From Melampsora larici-populina 98AG31 (Eukaryota > Basidiomycota > Pucciniomycetes > Pucciniales > Melampsoraceae): a DNA stretch of 64,000 bases. The notes under the pieces are model-generated. The model did not search any database. It was given only the letters and a program-made list of their open reading frames with translations, and was not told where the DNA came from. Location of the stretch: positions 124,001-188,000 of the forward strand of contig NW_006768825.1 in the NCBI RefSeq assembly GCF_000204055.1, given 5' to 3'. Both the position numbers and the translations under genes were made by a program. Positions 1-12,133 of the stretch are shown here, one piece after another. Positions within the stretch are counted from its first letter, which is position 1; the number at the start of each line of letters is the position of its first letter.

Positions 1-1826
1 TCTTACTTGTCTCTTTTCCTCTTTTTTTCTACCTTGTCCTTTCCCTCTACCTCTTCCTCGTTTCTAACCATTCTCCCTTTTTGTTGCTCTTCACACCAAT
101 CCCGATGCGACTCCCTTCGATTGACTCAATCTAATTTTTAACCCGAATTCACAACTTATCAACTTCAAACAACCCTTATTCATTTGAATCAAAACCTCAT
201 TCAATCAAAATCAAATCATAATCAGTCAACATCAACACCAAATAATTAGATTAGGAACTTTTCCATTTGAAATAACATCAATTTATATCAAAATAAATCA
301 TAATCGAGTAAAATCAGAATCGAATCATTTGTATGTAGAATGATTTGTATAGTTGAGCATGATTCCACCAAATGAATTTATAAATGTATCCTAGGCTTCT
401 CTCTCTCTCAATGAATTGTTTTTCATGGAGTTGTGATTGAATATGACAGAAATTTGAATTATAGACAGGGGAAGGACAATGAGGGATACGAAGGGGAAAT
501 GAGCAGAATCGAGTTATTTGTACTCAATCAATTCATTCAAATCCCACTCATTGGTAATGAATCACAGAATGCATGGATCATAGATTGTTTACCGAATGGC
601 GAAGCTGCGGTAAACTCATCAATGATCGTATAATCGACCTCTGACAAGTTTACCAAATGTCTTCACAAAAGGCATATGTATTCATGCACACACGGTGAGA
701 AAATTTCTCACCGTGATACAAAAGTCGCATATGTAACTTTATGCGACTTTTGTTACCGAAGGGGGTGTAATGTGTTTGATTGAATGGCTGATGGCTATCC
801 TCATTTTTGCAGAATTACAGGGCACAAATAACTCATCCTTCTGGACCAGTTTTGTTGGTAATTCTAAGCGCAAAGTCAGATATAATTTTGTTGTGCTTGT
901 CTCTGAACAATGTTGACTAGAATTAATTTTGTCCAAAATATAACATTGTTGTTTGCCAATTTCACAACTCTATAAGACTTGGCTTTTTCAGGCACAGCGT
1001 CCTTGCCCTATAAATAATGAGTAGTATTGTAAACATTTTGCATTATTGAGTCAGGTATTATGATACATCACACTGTGCCACACATGCAAAGATGAATCAA
1101 GTACAATTTGTATCTATCTCTTTCCCATTCTAGACTCATCTTTGCATAAGGACACAGGGGGCCCTAGTAAGAGTTAAATCTTGAGCTAACACCAGATCCC
1201 CCCTTGACCTCAAGTGGGGTCAGAGTCTTGCAGTTGCATACAGACTGCATTGCAACTATGTCCCATCTGAGCAGCTCAGATATGCATGTTTCCACTGCCT
1301 TAGATCAATGAGTATCAATGAGCAGCTATGCATGCTCAGCAATTCCTCTAAACTTTAGGGAACATGGGGCTATTGAGAGGTCCAAGAATGAGTCTCAGTT
1401 GCTGGGGACCAGGAATTTCACAGCCTTTTACAGTTGTCCCATACCCTGTGAAACAACCCGCAGCTCTGACACACACATAACCATTGTGTCACACCTTTAC
1501 TGAGATCCCCTTTCCTGCTTGATGCCTCATCACACTTCCCCTGTTGGAGCATTGGCTACACCGCAAAGACACACAAATGTTATAGGGACAACTGGTTTTT
1601 GTTGCAGGGGGAGGGACATCCTGACAAAACTGATCCAAGGAGCCCAAATCTGTCCCGGATTTTGGATACCCAGCAGCCTCAAAAGCATGTCAAAACTATG
1701 TTGTGCTTGCTGACGTGACTGAGGCTTCATGTATGAGTGCCTCAGAGCTGGGTCCTCTGAATGGCATTGCAATGTCTAATTGAGTCAGCACAAGATGTCT
1801 GAGAGGCTTTTATAACCATCCAGACA
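1..1826. other. no supported gene; AT-rich flank
   Basis: I see no convincing gene here. Short open frames at 433-633 and 1318-1713 lack recognisable domains, splice context or composition different from the background. The stretch holds two adjacent hairpins (691-753, listed separately) and a loose inverted pair around a CATCTTTGCAT core near 1085 and 1135. It ends at the target site of the LTR retrotransposon. Confidence 0.6.
691..753. repeat. two adjacent short inverted repeats
   Basis: 691-715 is a near-perfect palindrome whose arms read CACGGTGAGAAA. Two bases later a second hairpin has arms ACAAAAGTCGCAT (718-730) and ATGCGACTTTTGT (741-753) around a 10-base loop. This may be the core of a small MITE, but no matching outer termini or target duplication were found. 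Confidence 0.6.
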
Positions 1827-1831
1827 TATTA

Positions 1832-2904
1832 TGTCAGCCCTGAGTACATAAACATGTACCCAAAACTAACTTATAATATAGAACTTTCCCATATAAATTT
1901 GATTACATGTACATGCAGCTTATAAAACACATTTAACATGTAATAAAACATATACAGACATTGATTACATATACATATACACTTAAAATCATATGTAATA
2001 TGTAATAAAACATCATTTTTACCTCATAACTCAGTGTCAAGAGTTAAAATGCTTATACTACATAATTTACATAACATGTATATGTAAGTATGTAGTGTTT
2101 GTAATAATCATAACTAATAGTACTAATTAAACCCTAAACCAAGGTAGTGATGTAAACAAATATCACTACAGTTAGGTTTGGAGAGGAGAGTATATAAACT
2201 CCTCCTCTCTCAGCCTTCAGAGATTTCCCCCCAAGCAATTATTACACCATACTTTTAAAGAACAGCATTAAAGTTCTATTGAAGTAACATCAAGAGTCTT
2301 ATAAATATAAGACTAGTGATAACTTCATAACTTTAATCAGCTTCCTGACTAAAAGTAAGTAGTAATCTCTTCACTTTGTCTGGGTCCTCTACTTTCCCTA
2401 AGTAGAAATCTTTCAGGTTAGTGACCTTCCAATTAACTTCAGGTTGGTTACCTTTTGAACAACCACAGGTTAGTGACCTACATCAACTCACAGGTTAGTG
2501 CACCTTTTGAACAACTACAGGTTAGTGACCTATATCAACTCACAGGTTAGTGCACCTTTTGAACAACTACAAGTTGGTGACTTTAGAATAACCAGATTAG
2601 TGACCTTCACCTCACTCTTTAATCTGTTACCATAAGGATTAAAGTAGAGCCTTGGACCCAGCTCTTTTATTTCATAATAATTATGAATTATAATTCAAAC
2701 CTCCTTTTTAAGGAGTCATCTAACTGTAGTCTGTCTGGATTTATCCAAACAGACTGTTAGTCCCTTTTCCTTTCTTGCTTTTGTTTTTATTCTCATTGTA
2801 TTTACAAACTTATCTTTGAAATACAACTACTTTAAATCAAAAGAACCCACCTTATCTTCCATTAGTGAGCTTAGAGTACTCTAAAAGAATACCCTACCCT
2901 CACA
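1832..2904 (+). repeat. 5' LTR
   Basis: This 1073-bp LTR has TG...CA ends. It carries a TATATAA box and, in its second half, tandem 52-bp units built around AGGTTAGTGACCTA and AGGTTAGTGCACC. The first unit differs from the rest and is missing from the 3' LTR. The sequence otherwise matches the 3' LTR. Confidence 0.95.
2191..2197 (+). promoter_or_regulatory. TATA box of the 5' LTR
   Basis: TATATAA lies in GAGAGTATATAAACTCC about 360 bp into the LTR, the position expected near the U3/R boundary. The same box is at 11365-11371 in the 3' LTR and, in the same relative setting, at 19170-19176 in the solo LTR. This supports it as the element's promoter. Confidence 0.65.
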
Positions 2905-2906
2905 TT

Positions 2907-2915
2907 TGGGGGCCT
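2907..2915 (+). other. candidate primer-binding site (tRNA-Pro)
   Basis: Two bases after the 5' LTR the sequence reads TGGGGGCCT. This equals the reverse complement of the 3' end (AGGCC, discriminator C, then CCA) of the tRNA-Pro(CGG) gene at 53534-53632 in this window. The match is nine bases and then breaks, so it is short. Position and the leading TGG fit a primer-binding site. Confidence 0.55.
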
Positions 2916-5900
2916 CATCGTGTTGAAACCCAAATTTCAACCTCAAACTTTCTACCAAAAGTGTGAGATTCATCAAACTAGACACAATCAATTACTATAT
3001 ATCGTAATAAATAAAACTAAGCATTGTGACTGATCACCAATTGCCTTACCAAATCATTATCAAAACCAAAGCACTCAATTCACAAGTGATTATTCTTTTT
3101 AGTCAAACCTCCCAGCTTATTTTATTTTATCTTTCCCTCTTTGAGTGACACGCTGAAAATATCTTGTTCGGTCATTTTCTCAAACTTGAGCAAAGTAAAA
3201 AGCCCGGATTACAACAATAAAGTCAGACGTGTTGCGTGTTATCACATTACAGAAGGGGGATTTAAAAAAAAAAAATCCGAAAGATCCTTACGCAAAGTTC
3301 CGAAGGCAGGATACCTTCCACAACTCTCCCTTAACAAAATCAAAACAAGAAGGAATCATTCACATTTCAGGATTTAGGAGTGGACAACTGCCAGAAAAAT
3401 CAAAAACAAAGAAGAATCAGCGGGGAATCCCACTCAAAACCAAAAATTCTCCGCGATCGGACAAATCAAAAGAGCCTTCTAGAGAAACCAAATACAAAGT
3501 AAATATCTCTCTCAATACTGATCAGCCACTGTTCTTTTATTGATTCACATCAATCGATGTCAGGAAACCACCCTGACCAAGACTCCATCAATCCTTTTCC
3601 ACCACACCAGGGAGTGTTCTCGTCCATCTTAGTACCACAAACAAACCATCGAACGGACAAATCCACACTACGAGTAACGTAATTAATAAAAGTGAGTCAT
3701 CTGACGACTAATACTTGTAATCTTTCTGCAGGAAGTACTTACATACGTCATCTAAATAGTGTTTCTTCCCGAAAACCGCATCGGAAACAAAGCCGAGCCG
3801 AGCTGACCAGAGCTTTCTTTTGTATCAGAAGACCATTGATCGAGAGTCCAATCGTTCCTCAGAACAATCCGTTTCAACCAAAACTAATTGTAAATTCATT
3901 TAAAATCAACAGTAATCACATTAAACTCTCTCGGCTTCCTTTCTTGAATTCCATCTATTTCTTAACTTGATTTCAAAGAAACAATACTAACATTTGTATT
4001 CAAATTGTTCATCGTTTTTTTTTTCTCTCAAATCCTTTAGTGTCTTTCCACACTTATTCGACCCACACGAATCGTTCCTAGCGACGACGTTACACATACA
4101 ATAAAGATATAAAAGTGAGTCGGCGAGTGATTGAATCTGAACTATACAAGAAAAAACTAACCTACTTCATCCTAATAGTGATTGTTCAACAAATTTGTAC
4201 CTGAAAAAGCAACAAGAAAAGGCTTCCCTGAATTTAAGGAGAACATTGTTCCCGGTCTCAAAGTTTCTTTATAACGGTTTAGTTGAACTTAAACTCATTT
4301 TCCTATCTATTTGACTCAATCGATCACGTTTCAAGAACCCTTTCAATCTATCAAATTGGTTTATCATAACAAGAGAAACATCAGTTGGGAATCAATTAAT
4401 ACAATTCATCAGCCTGCCTAGAAACCTCGCATATTTCACTTACATAGTGATCTCTCGACAAATCTGCATTAAAAACGAATTCGATCGATGTTTTGAATCG
4501 TATAAGAATATCCTTTGACTTTGCCTTGAATTATCCTTGAAAACAAACACTTTGAGATACATCAAACTGTTGTTTTTACTCAATCAATCACTCGATCAAA
4601 TTTAAACAAACATAATCTTATTAGAGTATCTTTTCAATCAAAAAGTAATCAAATCACCCATTTTTATCACCTGTTGTTCAAATAGCTTATTGATTCCAAT
4701 CATAACCTTGTTTTGTCTTATTTTGAACTCAAAATCAATTTAAGAAAGTGATACTAACATCAAATCAAATTTTTCTATTTTGATCAGTTTTCTTTCCTGC
4801 TCCCCTTCTTGATCTCCTTTAGCGTGATTCCCACAACTCTTGAACATAGTCCTATCAGTTCAAGCCACCAACAAAGCAATCAAGCATTGAACAACAGCGT
4901 AAGTAAAATCAAATTAGATCATTCCATTGTTTTTACCAAGATCAATACTAATTGAGTATCAGTTTTTCCCCTTCCTTCATTGTTTTGTTTTGTTATTTTT
5001 ACTTTTCATCTTACCTTACTACGGTATGTCTGCTAGAAGCTCCCAACCACCCAGCCGCGCCAGCTCAGCAAGCGCACAAGGGTCAGCAAGCAGTAAACAA
5101 TTGGTTGAACCAACTTCACGAGCAACAAGGAGGACAACTGTGGAACTTTTTCAACCACTACCTGCCTCTGGTAAGCCAAATCCTCAGCTAGTCGAGAATT
5201 TTGCCAAGGAAAAAGAAAGTAACAAGAAAATTCTTCCCTTAACAAACATAGAAGCAACAACAGCAAGCGAGCCATAGACACCAATCCACTCCGGGTACGG
5301 ACAACAAATGACCTCCACCACCACCAGCTCAACCATTGTACCAAAAAAACCAAGGAGATCAAGGAAGCCCAACTCCATCAGGCAATCCTCAATCTCAAGA
5401 AGAATCTTCTACTGGATATAAATTTGGTGGTGAAAAGAAAAAAGAAGGAACAGTAAGTATCCTCACTCTTCCTACCTCTTCTTTTCATAATCAACCCCCA
5501 TTTCTGTATACTGGGACTCCTTTTTCTGGTCCCCCTCTAGACAACAAAAGCCATTATTGATTGAATCCACAATAAACTGGATTCTATTTCAAAGAACACT
5601 CCGATTTATTGATCCACCAGCTTCTCATCTACAAATCATACCAAAAGTATATCAATATTTTTGTATAGTCTGCTGTCTCTAGAAGAAGTCATAAACATTA
5701 CCAACTCTGCTTCCCTTAGTTTTTTCTATTGTTTCTTTTCTTCAAATATTATCAATAATAATAATCTAACTTGACTTTGATTGTTATCATTCTTTAACAA
5801 TACTCAATGTAAAAGTGTTTTCTATCTCAAAATACTATTTCGAGTATCACATCAATATCTAGGCCAAGTGACGTTTGAGAAACCAACAAGTCAGGTAGTC

Positions 5901-8368
5901 TAATCACAATATATACACTGTACTCCAAATTTGGAAAATCCAAATAGTATCTTAGTACACATTTGACCATAGTCAATCAAAGGATTGTTCGAAAATATCA
6001 ACATAAATCCCAGAAAGCACATCGATTGAATTTCAGGATATCAAGGTGGATGACTGATCCAAAAATCGCACTGGAGGAAGAATCAGCGGAGAATTCAAAT
6101 CAAAATCGAAAAATCGAAATTCCGCCGATCGGAAAAGCCACACCAAACAAAACAAAAAGACAGAAAGTAAGTACTTGTACACACTAACAAGCCGCAATTC
6201 CATTAATTCTTTATTTCTTTCCACCTTATATATATATATATATTTTTTTGTTCAAAGATTCCAAAACAAAAACCAATAACGACACGTTTACTTTGCAATT
6301 TTCGATTAAGAAAAGATTTTGTTCTAGATACAAACAACTTACAACCGCAAGTGAATATAGAAAGAAGTAGCCAACAAAGAATACTGACGATACAATAACC
6401 CAAACAATAATGGTAAGATAACAAGTAAACCAGATTTATATTATCATTACTTATCATCTCAGAAAGAAGACTTGTATATGTCATCTACATAGTGATCCTT
6501 CTTGAAACTGCATCAGAATTGAAGCCGATCAATGATTTAAGTTGTACAAAAAGTGTCTCGATCTCGACTGCAAATCCGATCATTTCTCAAACAAATTTTT
6601 TTGAATATCAACTGACTTGTTATCTCATTCAAAATTGATCAATCGACTTTCAAAAACTGTTTAATCTTAGTAAAGCTCTTTCTTAAATAAAAAGTAATCC
6701 GGTTAATTCATCCAATTCTTTCTTCTTCTATTTTGATACCCTGAACTCTCTTTATCTTCAGGACCAAATCTTTGAGTAAAAGAAATACATACTGACACTG
6801 CATTCTTTTGATTTTCTTTATTATTACCTTTGTTCTGTTAGTGTTTCTCCCACAACTCTATAATTTGCTCGACTTAGCCAACCACCAAGCTCCTCAAAAG
6901 CTAGTGGTGTCGTCCAAACGCATCAATCTACCTCTGCAATAGACCAATCAGTCATACACTTCGAGGAAGCCTACAGTAACGCAATTCAAGAATCGACTAA
7001 TTGCACCAAAAAGAGATCATAATTAACAACTTCGTTTGTTAACAAGCCGATTCATTTTCATCTTAACTGCTTCTCAAACAAATCTATCATCAAATTACAG
7101 AATTGTTATTGGTATCCTCAATACTCCATCAGATTTCAAAGCCTCCTAAAAATCAAGCTAGCTTTTATGATAATTAGGAATCATTTCTTTTTACTTTTCC
7201 TGTTCCATCATTGATATTTCATTCTATTCCACCAAACCATCGATCCTTTAATTAGATAGGACACTGACCTTATTTTGCATTCATCTATTTCACTTCTATC
7301 TTGGTTTCATCTTGATTACTAGTGTCTTTTCCACATTTTTTTTACTCACTCAACCTACTCCACCACAGAACAGTGATATTGCACAACTAAGCCACACTTC
7401 TCAGTTAATTAGCTGAAGACTCAGTTCAAATAAAAAAAAAAATTGCTCAATAATATTTTCCTTTTATTTTGATTCATTCTCTCAGCTAGAATAGATTGGT
7501 TCTACTCCAACTTACCATTGAATGAACCCCTCTTCATAATATTAACAACCAAGTTACACAAACACAACCTGCAGATTCCATAGAGAGTCAGATAGAAATT
7601 GATATTGATTAATTAATCAGTAAAGAATACTAACTTACATTGCTTACATAGTGCTTCTCAAACAAATCCGCATCAGCAAGAAAACCAATCAATCCTTTCT
7701 GTCGTATAAGACAGCCTCCGACTTCAAGTTCCACTCAAAGCATCACTCAAAGACAAAATCCACTTTGAAACACAACAAGTCAACATTGTCAATCAAATCA
7801 TTCAATCTGTTTTGAATCTGTTTGAAATACCATTTATCTGATTCATAAGATCGATAGTAACCAATTCATCTCTTTGCTTACTTAATCTTAAGCAACTTAA
7901 TTAAGCTTATTCTTAAATTTATCTTGAGAAACACTACTAATCTCTATTTTTTGTATTCATCGTGATCTTGTTATTATTTGTTTTTAGTGTTGTTCCCCAT
8001 CTTTGCAGCTTGTTGGACCTTGCTAAAACACTGGACCGGTCAAAAGCCCAACCTACCTTATCATCAATTCTTTTGCTTTACATTTTCTTTCAGTGCCTTG
8101 TCCACAATTGTTCAAATCACTCAATTGTAATTGTCCACCGACGGTTCAAGTTCTTTAATATATACTGCAAACAATTAAAAAACTCAACTTTATTCAACAC
8201 AACCTGGAAACATCAAACAAAACATTCATCCCACCTCCTTAAAATCAACCTCAAACATATGATCTAACCATCCACAACTGATCAAAAATAAAATTAGAGT
8301 TGTTTTATTTGTTTTTGACTCTTCTGGAACACATTTTTTTTTAACCTACTCTCTCATATTCATTCAAT
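2916..8368 (+). repeat. long retrotransposon leader made of diverged repeat modules
   Basis: This 5.4-kb stretch between the primer site and the Gag start has no long open frame. Two motifs recur in order. A, ACTTACAT...TACATAGTGAT followed by CAAATCTGCATCA, is near 3730, 4150, 4437, 6470 and 7630. B, TTTAGTGT...CCCACAACTCTT, is near 4038, 4819, 6838, 7320 and 7986. Where A and B pair, the distance is about 310-380 bp. A third pair, containing GAAGAATCAGCGG and CCGCGATCGGA or CCGCCGATCGGA, occurs near 3400 and 6080. The frame starting at about 5024 (MSARSSQPPS) resembles the Gag start at 8369 (MSDRSFQPPN). Many GTAAGT/GTGAGT sites are present, so the leader could be spliced. Interpretation: repeated internal duplication. 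Confidence 0.6.
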
Positions 8369-10858
8369 ATGTCTGACAGAAGCTTTCAACCCCCAAACCA
8401 ACCAAATTTAGTCTTAGACTGTTTGTCATCAGTTTCTGTTTCCAACTCACATATAGACTTAGAAGATCTCATTAGAAGAAAGACCTTTGCAATCTATGAA
8501 AAAGTTGAACAATTAAATCCCAATTTCAATTCATTAAAAAACCAATGTGAGACCAGTGAGCAAGTGAGATTGAAAGAATTTGAACTAAATTGCCAACTGC
8601 ACAAGACTTCTTATGATGATATTATGAACAAGTTTCATGAGTTAAAAGAACAACTTATGGAAATTAAAAAACTTGCTTATGAATCTAAAAACCAAGAACA
8701 ACATGGTAAATCCTATGATGATGTTATGACTAAATTTATAGAATTAAAAGAACAAGTTGTTGAGGTAGAACAAAAATATATATCTCAAGCTGAGATGAAT
8801 TCAGAGAGTAAAGGAAAAGAAAAAGAACACAAACCAGCCTCCAACATTAAAAGTACTAGCGCATCAACCTCTGATACAAGTCAAAATGCTGTACTGGGAG
8901 AAATTGAAATACAAACAGGAGAAGTAACTCCAATGTACAGCTCAAATAAAACTCAAGCCTTGGTACTACAAATTCAAGAAACATTGAACAAAAGATTTGA
9001 GGAGCCAACATTGAGACCTTCTGAACAAAGTATGGTAAAGCAAATAACCAATTTAGCTAGTCAAGTGGCTACACGTATATCTGAAAGTGAGAAAAGATTA
9101 ACCTCAAAACTCAGCAGTTGTGATAAAAATGTCCATGAGAAATTAAATAAAGTGTCTCAAGAAACAAATCAAGATAAAGAAAGTATCAAAGCCACAAGGA
9201 ATACAATCATCAGTGATTTGTTGGAAGTAAAGAATGCTATCACACACCTACATATAAAATTAGATAAACAACTTAAATTGCCAGTCAAGGATCCTTATAA
9301 CAAAATTGAAGGGTTGCTTGATAAATTTGAACAACACAAAAGCCAGGTGAGTTCAACAATTGATGAAATGAAGGAAGATACAAATATAACAAAACTCTGT
9401 GAAAACTTGAACAAGCAGCAACAACAATTTGAGAGTGGTATGATGAAAACTTACCATACCTTACAAGAAAATATAAAAGACAATCATGAACAATTGAAGA
9501 AAGAATTATTGAGACAACAAGAAATACAAATTAAGTCTTTTACAGATCAGATGTTGAAACAACAAGTATTGTTAAATAATAAGATATCAGATAAGAATGT
9601 TGAAATACAACAACAACTGATACAAATGGATGACAATGCCAATTCAGCAAGCTGTCAATTATTCAGGCACTTAAACCTAGTATGGGGTTTAATAACAATA
9701 ATATTGCTATGCCAATCCACCAAACAAACCCAAGTACAATCCCTGGACATTTCAATTCACCCCTTGATGAAAACCCAAGAGTTGATTCATCACTTAGGGG
9801 AGAAGATAGATTTAGGCAAAATACAATGAATCCACAAGAAACAGCTGTAAGCTATGCAGAATATCCATCAATGCATAGAGAACTTCCAAGCCCACCAATC
9901 CTTGAAAGAACAATATTAAGACAAGAAGCACTTCCACCCCGTGAAAGATCATCTGTAAGAGAAGACACTGCTCAAACAGCTATGACAGACTCTGCTAGAG
10001 AGGATAAACTGGCTAAAGCCTTGACTAAAACTCTGGCCAACAGGCAGAGATTGGAAAAAGTTTAGTGGAGAAGGTGAATATAATCATAATGATTACATTG
10101 ACTGGTGCGATAATTTAATTGTCACCATGAAAATGGACCCTATAGTTATTGTAAGTCATTTAGCAACATCATTTACAGGTATAGCAGAAGAATGGTACAA
10201 CGACAAACGTAAAACTAAAGTCTCAAGGACATGGGACAAATGGAAAGAAGAAATTCATAAACGATTTGGTAACCAAAGTTGGAAAAATCACATGGAAGAT
10301 TTATTCATGAAGGATAAATTTGATGCTAGCATACACCCAAATCCCAACAGTTGGTCTTTGAGACAAAAGAGAAGGATTGCTGCCTTTGATCCAGACGCTT
10401 CTGAAAACAGAATTGTCAATAAGATTTTAAATAAAGTTGATGGTGATGTTAGAAATGCAATCAAAAGCCAACTTTCCACACCGTATGAGTGGGATATGTT
10501 TTTAATGGTGTTCAAAGATATTTTTGAAAATACAACCATATGTTCCAAGAAAAAGTACCAGAATAGACCAAGAAGACCTTATCTTGAAAATGAAACAGAC
10601 CTTGAAGAAGATAAGATCCAAGGTTCCTCTAGTAAAAAATTTCAACCAATTACATCAGAGAGAAAACCGTCTCGAGCATGCCCAAACTGTGGCAGCACTG
10701 ATCCAAAACACCAATGGAGAGGATGTCAAGATCAAAGAATAAATATGATTGAAGAGGACCATGATGGAATTGATCAAATGAATGACAAGTATGACTTTCA
10801 CGGAGCACAATTGTCTGATGAGTCAAAGTCAGAAAGTGAGAATGAACATCATCAATAA
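8369..10858 (+). pseudogene. Gag-like coding region broken by two frameshifts
   Basis: The first segment (8369 to about 9650) starts MSDRSFQPPN and is rich in E, K and Q with heptad-like spacing, a probable coiled coil. Around 9650 the reading moves to another frame (about 9655-10050, proline/arginine-rich linker). Around 10050 it returns to the original frame. The last part (about 10060-10858) has a capsid-like helical region with WYND and FGNQSW, then a zinc knuckle CPNCGSTDPKHQWRGC near 10680-10725, spaced C-x2-C-x6-H-x4-C instead of the usual C-x2-C-x4-H-x4-C. An acidic tail follows, and a further open frame in another phase runs to 10982. The Gag role (RNA packaging, particle assembly) is inferred from position, the knuckle and the capsid-like part. 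The two shifts cancel, so they may be indels, an unrecognised intron, or sequence errors. Confidence 0.7.
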
Positions 10859-10992
10859 GATGTTGCATGGTTATACTCATGACAATGAATGGATACCAGC
10901 AGGTAAAGTACCAAATTGTAAGACATCATGGCCAGAATTCATATCTTCAAGAAGAGCTCATAAACCTTCTGAAAAGAAGTAATGACCTCCTT

Positions 10993-11005
10993 TGAGGGTG
11001 GGGAA
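10993..11005 (+). other. polypurine tract before 3' LTR
   Basis: TGAGGGTGGGGAA directly abuts the TG start of the 3' LTR. It is the expected plus-strand primer site of LTR retrotransposons. Confidence 0.7.
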
Positions 11006-12128
11006 TGTCAGCCCTGAGTACATAAACATGTACCCAAAACTAACTTATAATATAGAACTTTCCCATATAAATTTGATTACATGTACATGCAGCTTATAAA
11101 ACACATTTAACATGTAATAAAACATATACAGACATTGATTACATATACATATACACTTAAAATCATATGTAATATGTAATAAAACATCATTTTTACCTCA
11201 TAACTCAGTGTCAAGAGTTAAAATGCTTATACTACATAATTTACATAACATGTATATGTAAGTATGTAGTGTTTGTAATAATCATAACTAATAGTACTAA
11301 TTAAACCCTAAACCAAGGTAGTGATGTAAACAAATATCACTACAGTTAGGTTTGGAGAGGAGAGTATATAAACTCCTCCTCTCTCAGCCTTCAGAGATTT
11401 CCCCCCAAGCAATTATTACACCATACTTTTAAAGAACAGCATTAAAGTTCTATTGAAGTAACATCAAGAGTCTTATAAATATAAGACTAGTGATAACTTC
11501 ATAACTTTAATCAGCTTCCTGACTAAAAGTAAGTAGTAATCTCTTCACTTTATAACTTTAATCAGCTTCCTGACTAAAAGTAAGTAGTAATCTCTTCACT
11601 TTGTCTGGGTCCTCTACTTTCCCTAAGTAGAAATCCACAGGTTAGTGACCTACATCAACTCACAGGTTAGTGCACCTTTTGAACAACTACAGGTTAGTGA
11701 CCTATATCAACTCACAGGTTAGTGCACCTTTTGAACAACTACAGGTTAGTGACCTATATCAACTCACAGGTTAGTGCACCTTTTGAACAACTACAAGTTG
11801 GTGACTTTAGAATAACCAGATTAGTGACCTTCACCTCACTCTTTAATCTGTTACCATAAGGATTAAAGTAGAGCCTTGGACCCAGCTCTTTTATTTCATA
11901 ATAATTATGAATTATAATTCAAACCTCCTTTTTAAGGAGTCATCTAACTGTAGTCTGTCTGGATTTATCCAAACAGACTGTTAGTCCCTTTTCCTTTCTT
12001 GCTTTTGTTTTTATTCTCATTGTATTTACAAACTTATCTTTGAAATACAACTACTTTAAATCAAAAGAACCCACCTTATCTTCCATTAGTGAGCTTAGAG
12101 TACTCTAAAAGAATACCCTACCCTCACA
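11006..12128 (+). repeat. 3' LTR
   Basis: This 1123-bp copy of the 5' LTR is followed by the TATTA target duplication (12129-12133). It differs from the 5' copy by a tandem duplication of about 57 bp ending in CTCTTCACTT (near 11490-11600), loss of the variant first minisatellite unit, and one extra 52-bp minisatellite unit. Confidence 0.95.
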
Positions 12129-12133
12129 TATTA

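Larger units (their letters stand above)
1832..12128 (+). mobile_element. gag-only (non-autonomous) LTR retrotransposon, full length
   Basis: The element is bounded by two long direct repeats (1832-2904 and 11006-12128). Both start TGTCAGCCCTGAG and end ACCCTCACA, the TG...CA termini of LTRs. The 5-bp sequence TATTA flanks it on both sides (1827-1831 and 12129-12133), a typical integrase target duplication. A candidate primer-binding site follows the 5' LTR and a purine-rich tract precedes the 3' LTR. The only coding matter seen in the 8.1-kb interior is a Gag-like region (8369-10858). No protease, reverse transcriptase, RNase H or integrase motif was found, so it should depend on an autonomous partner. 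This resembles the gag-only class of terminal-repeat elements. The LTR pair shows no substitution in the parts compared by eye, only indels in tandem repeats, which suggests a recent insertion. Confidence 0.93.

Noticed and set aside
5033..5378. Minus-strand frames over the LTR-element leader
   Set aside because: Shadows of Ser/Gln/Thr-rich sequence on the plus strand; no independent evidence.
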